NCBI GenBank assembly: GCA_943354655.1
Contig: CALRCT010000024.1
Location: 1 to 6,233, forward strand
DNA from: an uncultured Candidatus Saccharimonas sp.
Lineage (GTDB): Bacteria; Patescibacteriota; Saccharimonadia; Saccharimonadales; SZUA-47
Direction: 5' to 3'
Length of the DNA stretch: 6,233 bases
Made by a program: the position numbers and the translations under genes. Below the pieces are notes generated by a model. It searched no databases, was not told where the DNA came from, and saw nothing but the letters and a program-made list of their open reading frames with translations. Positions 6,040 to 6,233 of the stretch are shown piece after piece. Positions within the stretch are counted from its first letter, which is position 1; the number at the start of each line of letters is the position of its first letter.

Positions 6040-6099
6040 CGGTAAGGCACCAGTTTTTGGTACTGGCATTCGGGGGTTCGAATCCCTCATCCCTAGCCA
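6025..6099 (+). tRNA. tRNA-Gln (anticodon UUG), CCA encoded
   Basis: A full cloverleaf is present: acceptor TAGGGAT/ATCCCTA (6025-6031 with 6089-6095), D stem GCC/GGC, and anticodon stem CCAGT/ACTGG around the loop TTTTGGT with anticodon TTG at 6057-6059. The T stem is GGGGG/CCCTC around TTCGAAT. Discriminator G6096 is followed by an encoded CCA (6097-6099). The U1-A72 pair is a known mark of glutamine tRNAs. It reads CAA and, by wobble, CAG. Confidence 0.96.
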
Positions 6100-6107
6100 A
6101 ATGATAC

Positions 6108-6129
6108 ACCCAGCGAAAGCTGGGTTTTT
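6108..6129 (+). terminator. Intrinsic terminator of the tRNA-Gln transcript
   Basis: ACCCAGC-GAAA-GCTGGGT forms a perfect 7-bp stem with a GNRA loop, followed directly by TTTT. An outer 10-bp perfect stem, 6095-6104 with 6129-6138, can extend the hairpin and takes in the last five bases of the tRNA, including CCA. Confidence 0.88.
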
Positions 6130-6140
6130 CATTTGGCTAA

Positions 6141-6233
6141 CGAAGCGAACCGAAGCCTCAGAATGCACATTCGGGGTGAAGATTGCCATTCGGCAATCTG
6201 CAAGGAAACCTTTCAGATTTGCAACTTGTTGCA
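6141..6233 (+). ncRNA. Structured RNA element, copy B (runs off the window)
   Basis: This stretch after the tRNA terminator has no coding potential. It holds a hairpin CCTC-A-GAAT/ATTC-G-GGGG (6156-6176 region), then GTGA (6176-6179), an 8-bp hairpin AGATTGCC-ATTC-GGCAATCT (6180-6199), GCAAGG (6200-6205), CAGATT (6214-6219) and TGCAA-CTTG-TTGCA (6220-6233), cut by the window end. From GTGA onward it mirrors copy A base for base in layout, at a fixed offset of 313 bp. The upstream tRNA fragment seen in copy A is absent here. No promoter is evident. Confidence 0.6.

Noticed and set aside
5853..6104. 83-codon plus-strand frame
   Set aside because: It runs through the structured RNA and the complete tRNA-Gln, so it is not a protein gene.
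5862..6233. Known housekeeping RNA (RNase P, SRP, tmRNA, 6S)
   Set aside because: The GTGA-hairpin-GCAAGG order vaguely recalls part of RNase P RNA, but the core GAGGAAAGUCC-type sequence, the SRP GGAAG loop motif and the tmRNA tRNA-like ends are all absent.
5840..6233. CRISPR array
   Set aside because: There are only two copies each of the tRNA fragment and the RNA element, at different offsets (178 and 313 bp), without regular spacers or cas genes.

Overview
This AT-rich bacterial window is probably from the Patescibacteria (CPR), most like Candidatus Saccharibacteria. That placement is inferred from the style of the small membrane and HHLYW-type proteins, the compact gene spacing and the near-leaderless starts; it is not proven here. 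All four complete genes end in TAA, and no in-frame TGA is needed in any gene, so nothing suggests the UGA=Gly code of some CPR lineages.

Layout. (1) 1-2583, minus: a long helicase gene, open at the window edge. It has a full set of UvrD/PcrA/RecB SF1A helicase motifs and the first residues of a RecB-type PD-(D/E)XK nuclease domain. (2) 2599-3582, plus: queA, the queuosine enzyme. It diverges from the helicase across only 15 bp, where one near-palindromic TATAC box can serve as -10 on both strands. (3) 3657-4244, plus: an HNH-like Cys/His-rich protein that must start at TTG. (4) 4248-5069, minus: a membrane-anchored HExxH metallopeptidase, convergent with the previous gene (3 bp apart), with a strong extended -10 promoter that implies an almost leaderless mRNA. 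(5) 5191-5718, plus: a four-helix membrane protein with a normal Shine-Dalgarno site, followed by a 15-bp hairpin terminator.

RNA region, 5777-6233. A good promoter (5794-5822) leads into a structured, non-coding stretch, then a complete tRNA-Gln(UUG) and a GNRA-loop terminator. This is the most interesting part of the window. A 58-nt structured segment at 5863-5920 recurs without gaps at 6176-6233, at the window edge. The copies share 40/58 bases. Every difference inside the two predicted stems is matched by a compensating change (six covarying pairs), while the linkers GTGA, GCAAGG, CAGATT and the loop CTTG are unchanged. The two copies flank the tRNA. The upstream copy is also bracketed by a perfect 22-bp direct repeat made of the tRNA-Gln 5' end plus 7 bp of upstream DNA. 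I recognise no known RNA family in it, and it may be an undescribed structured or mobile RNA element associated with tRNA genes.

The protein genes do not form one pathway. They look like ordinary housekeeping (DNA repair, tRNA modification) and cell-surface functions. QueA does not obviously act on the neighbouring tRNA-Gln(UUG), because queuosine is found in tRNAs with GUN anticodons.
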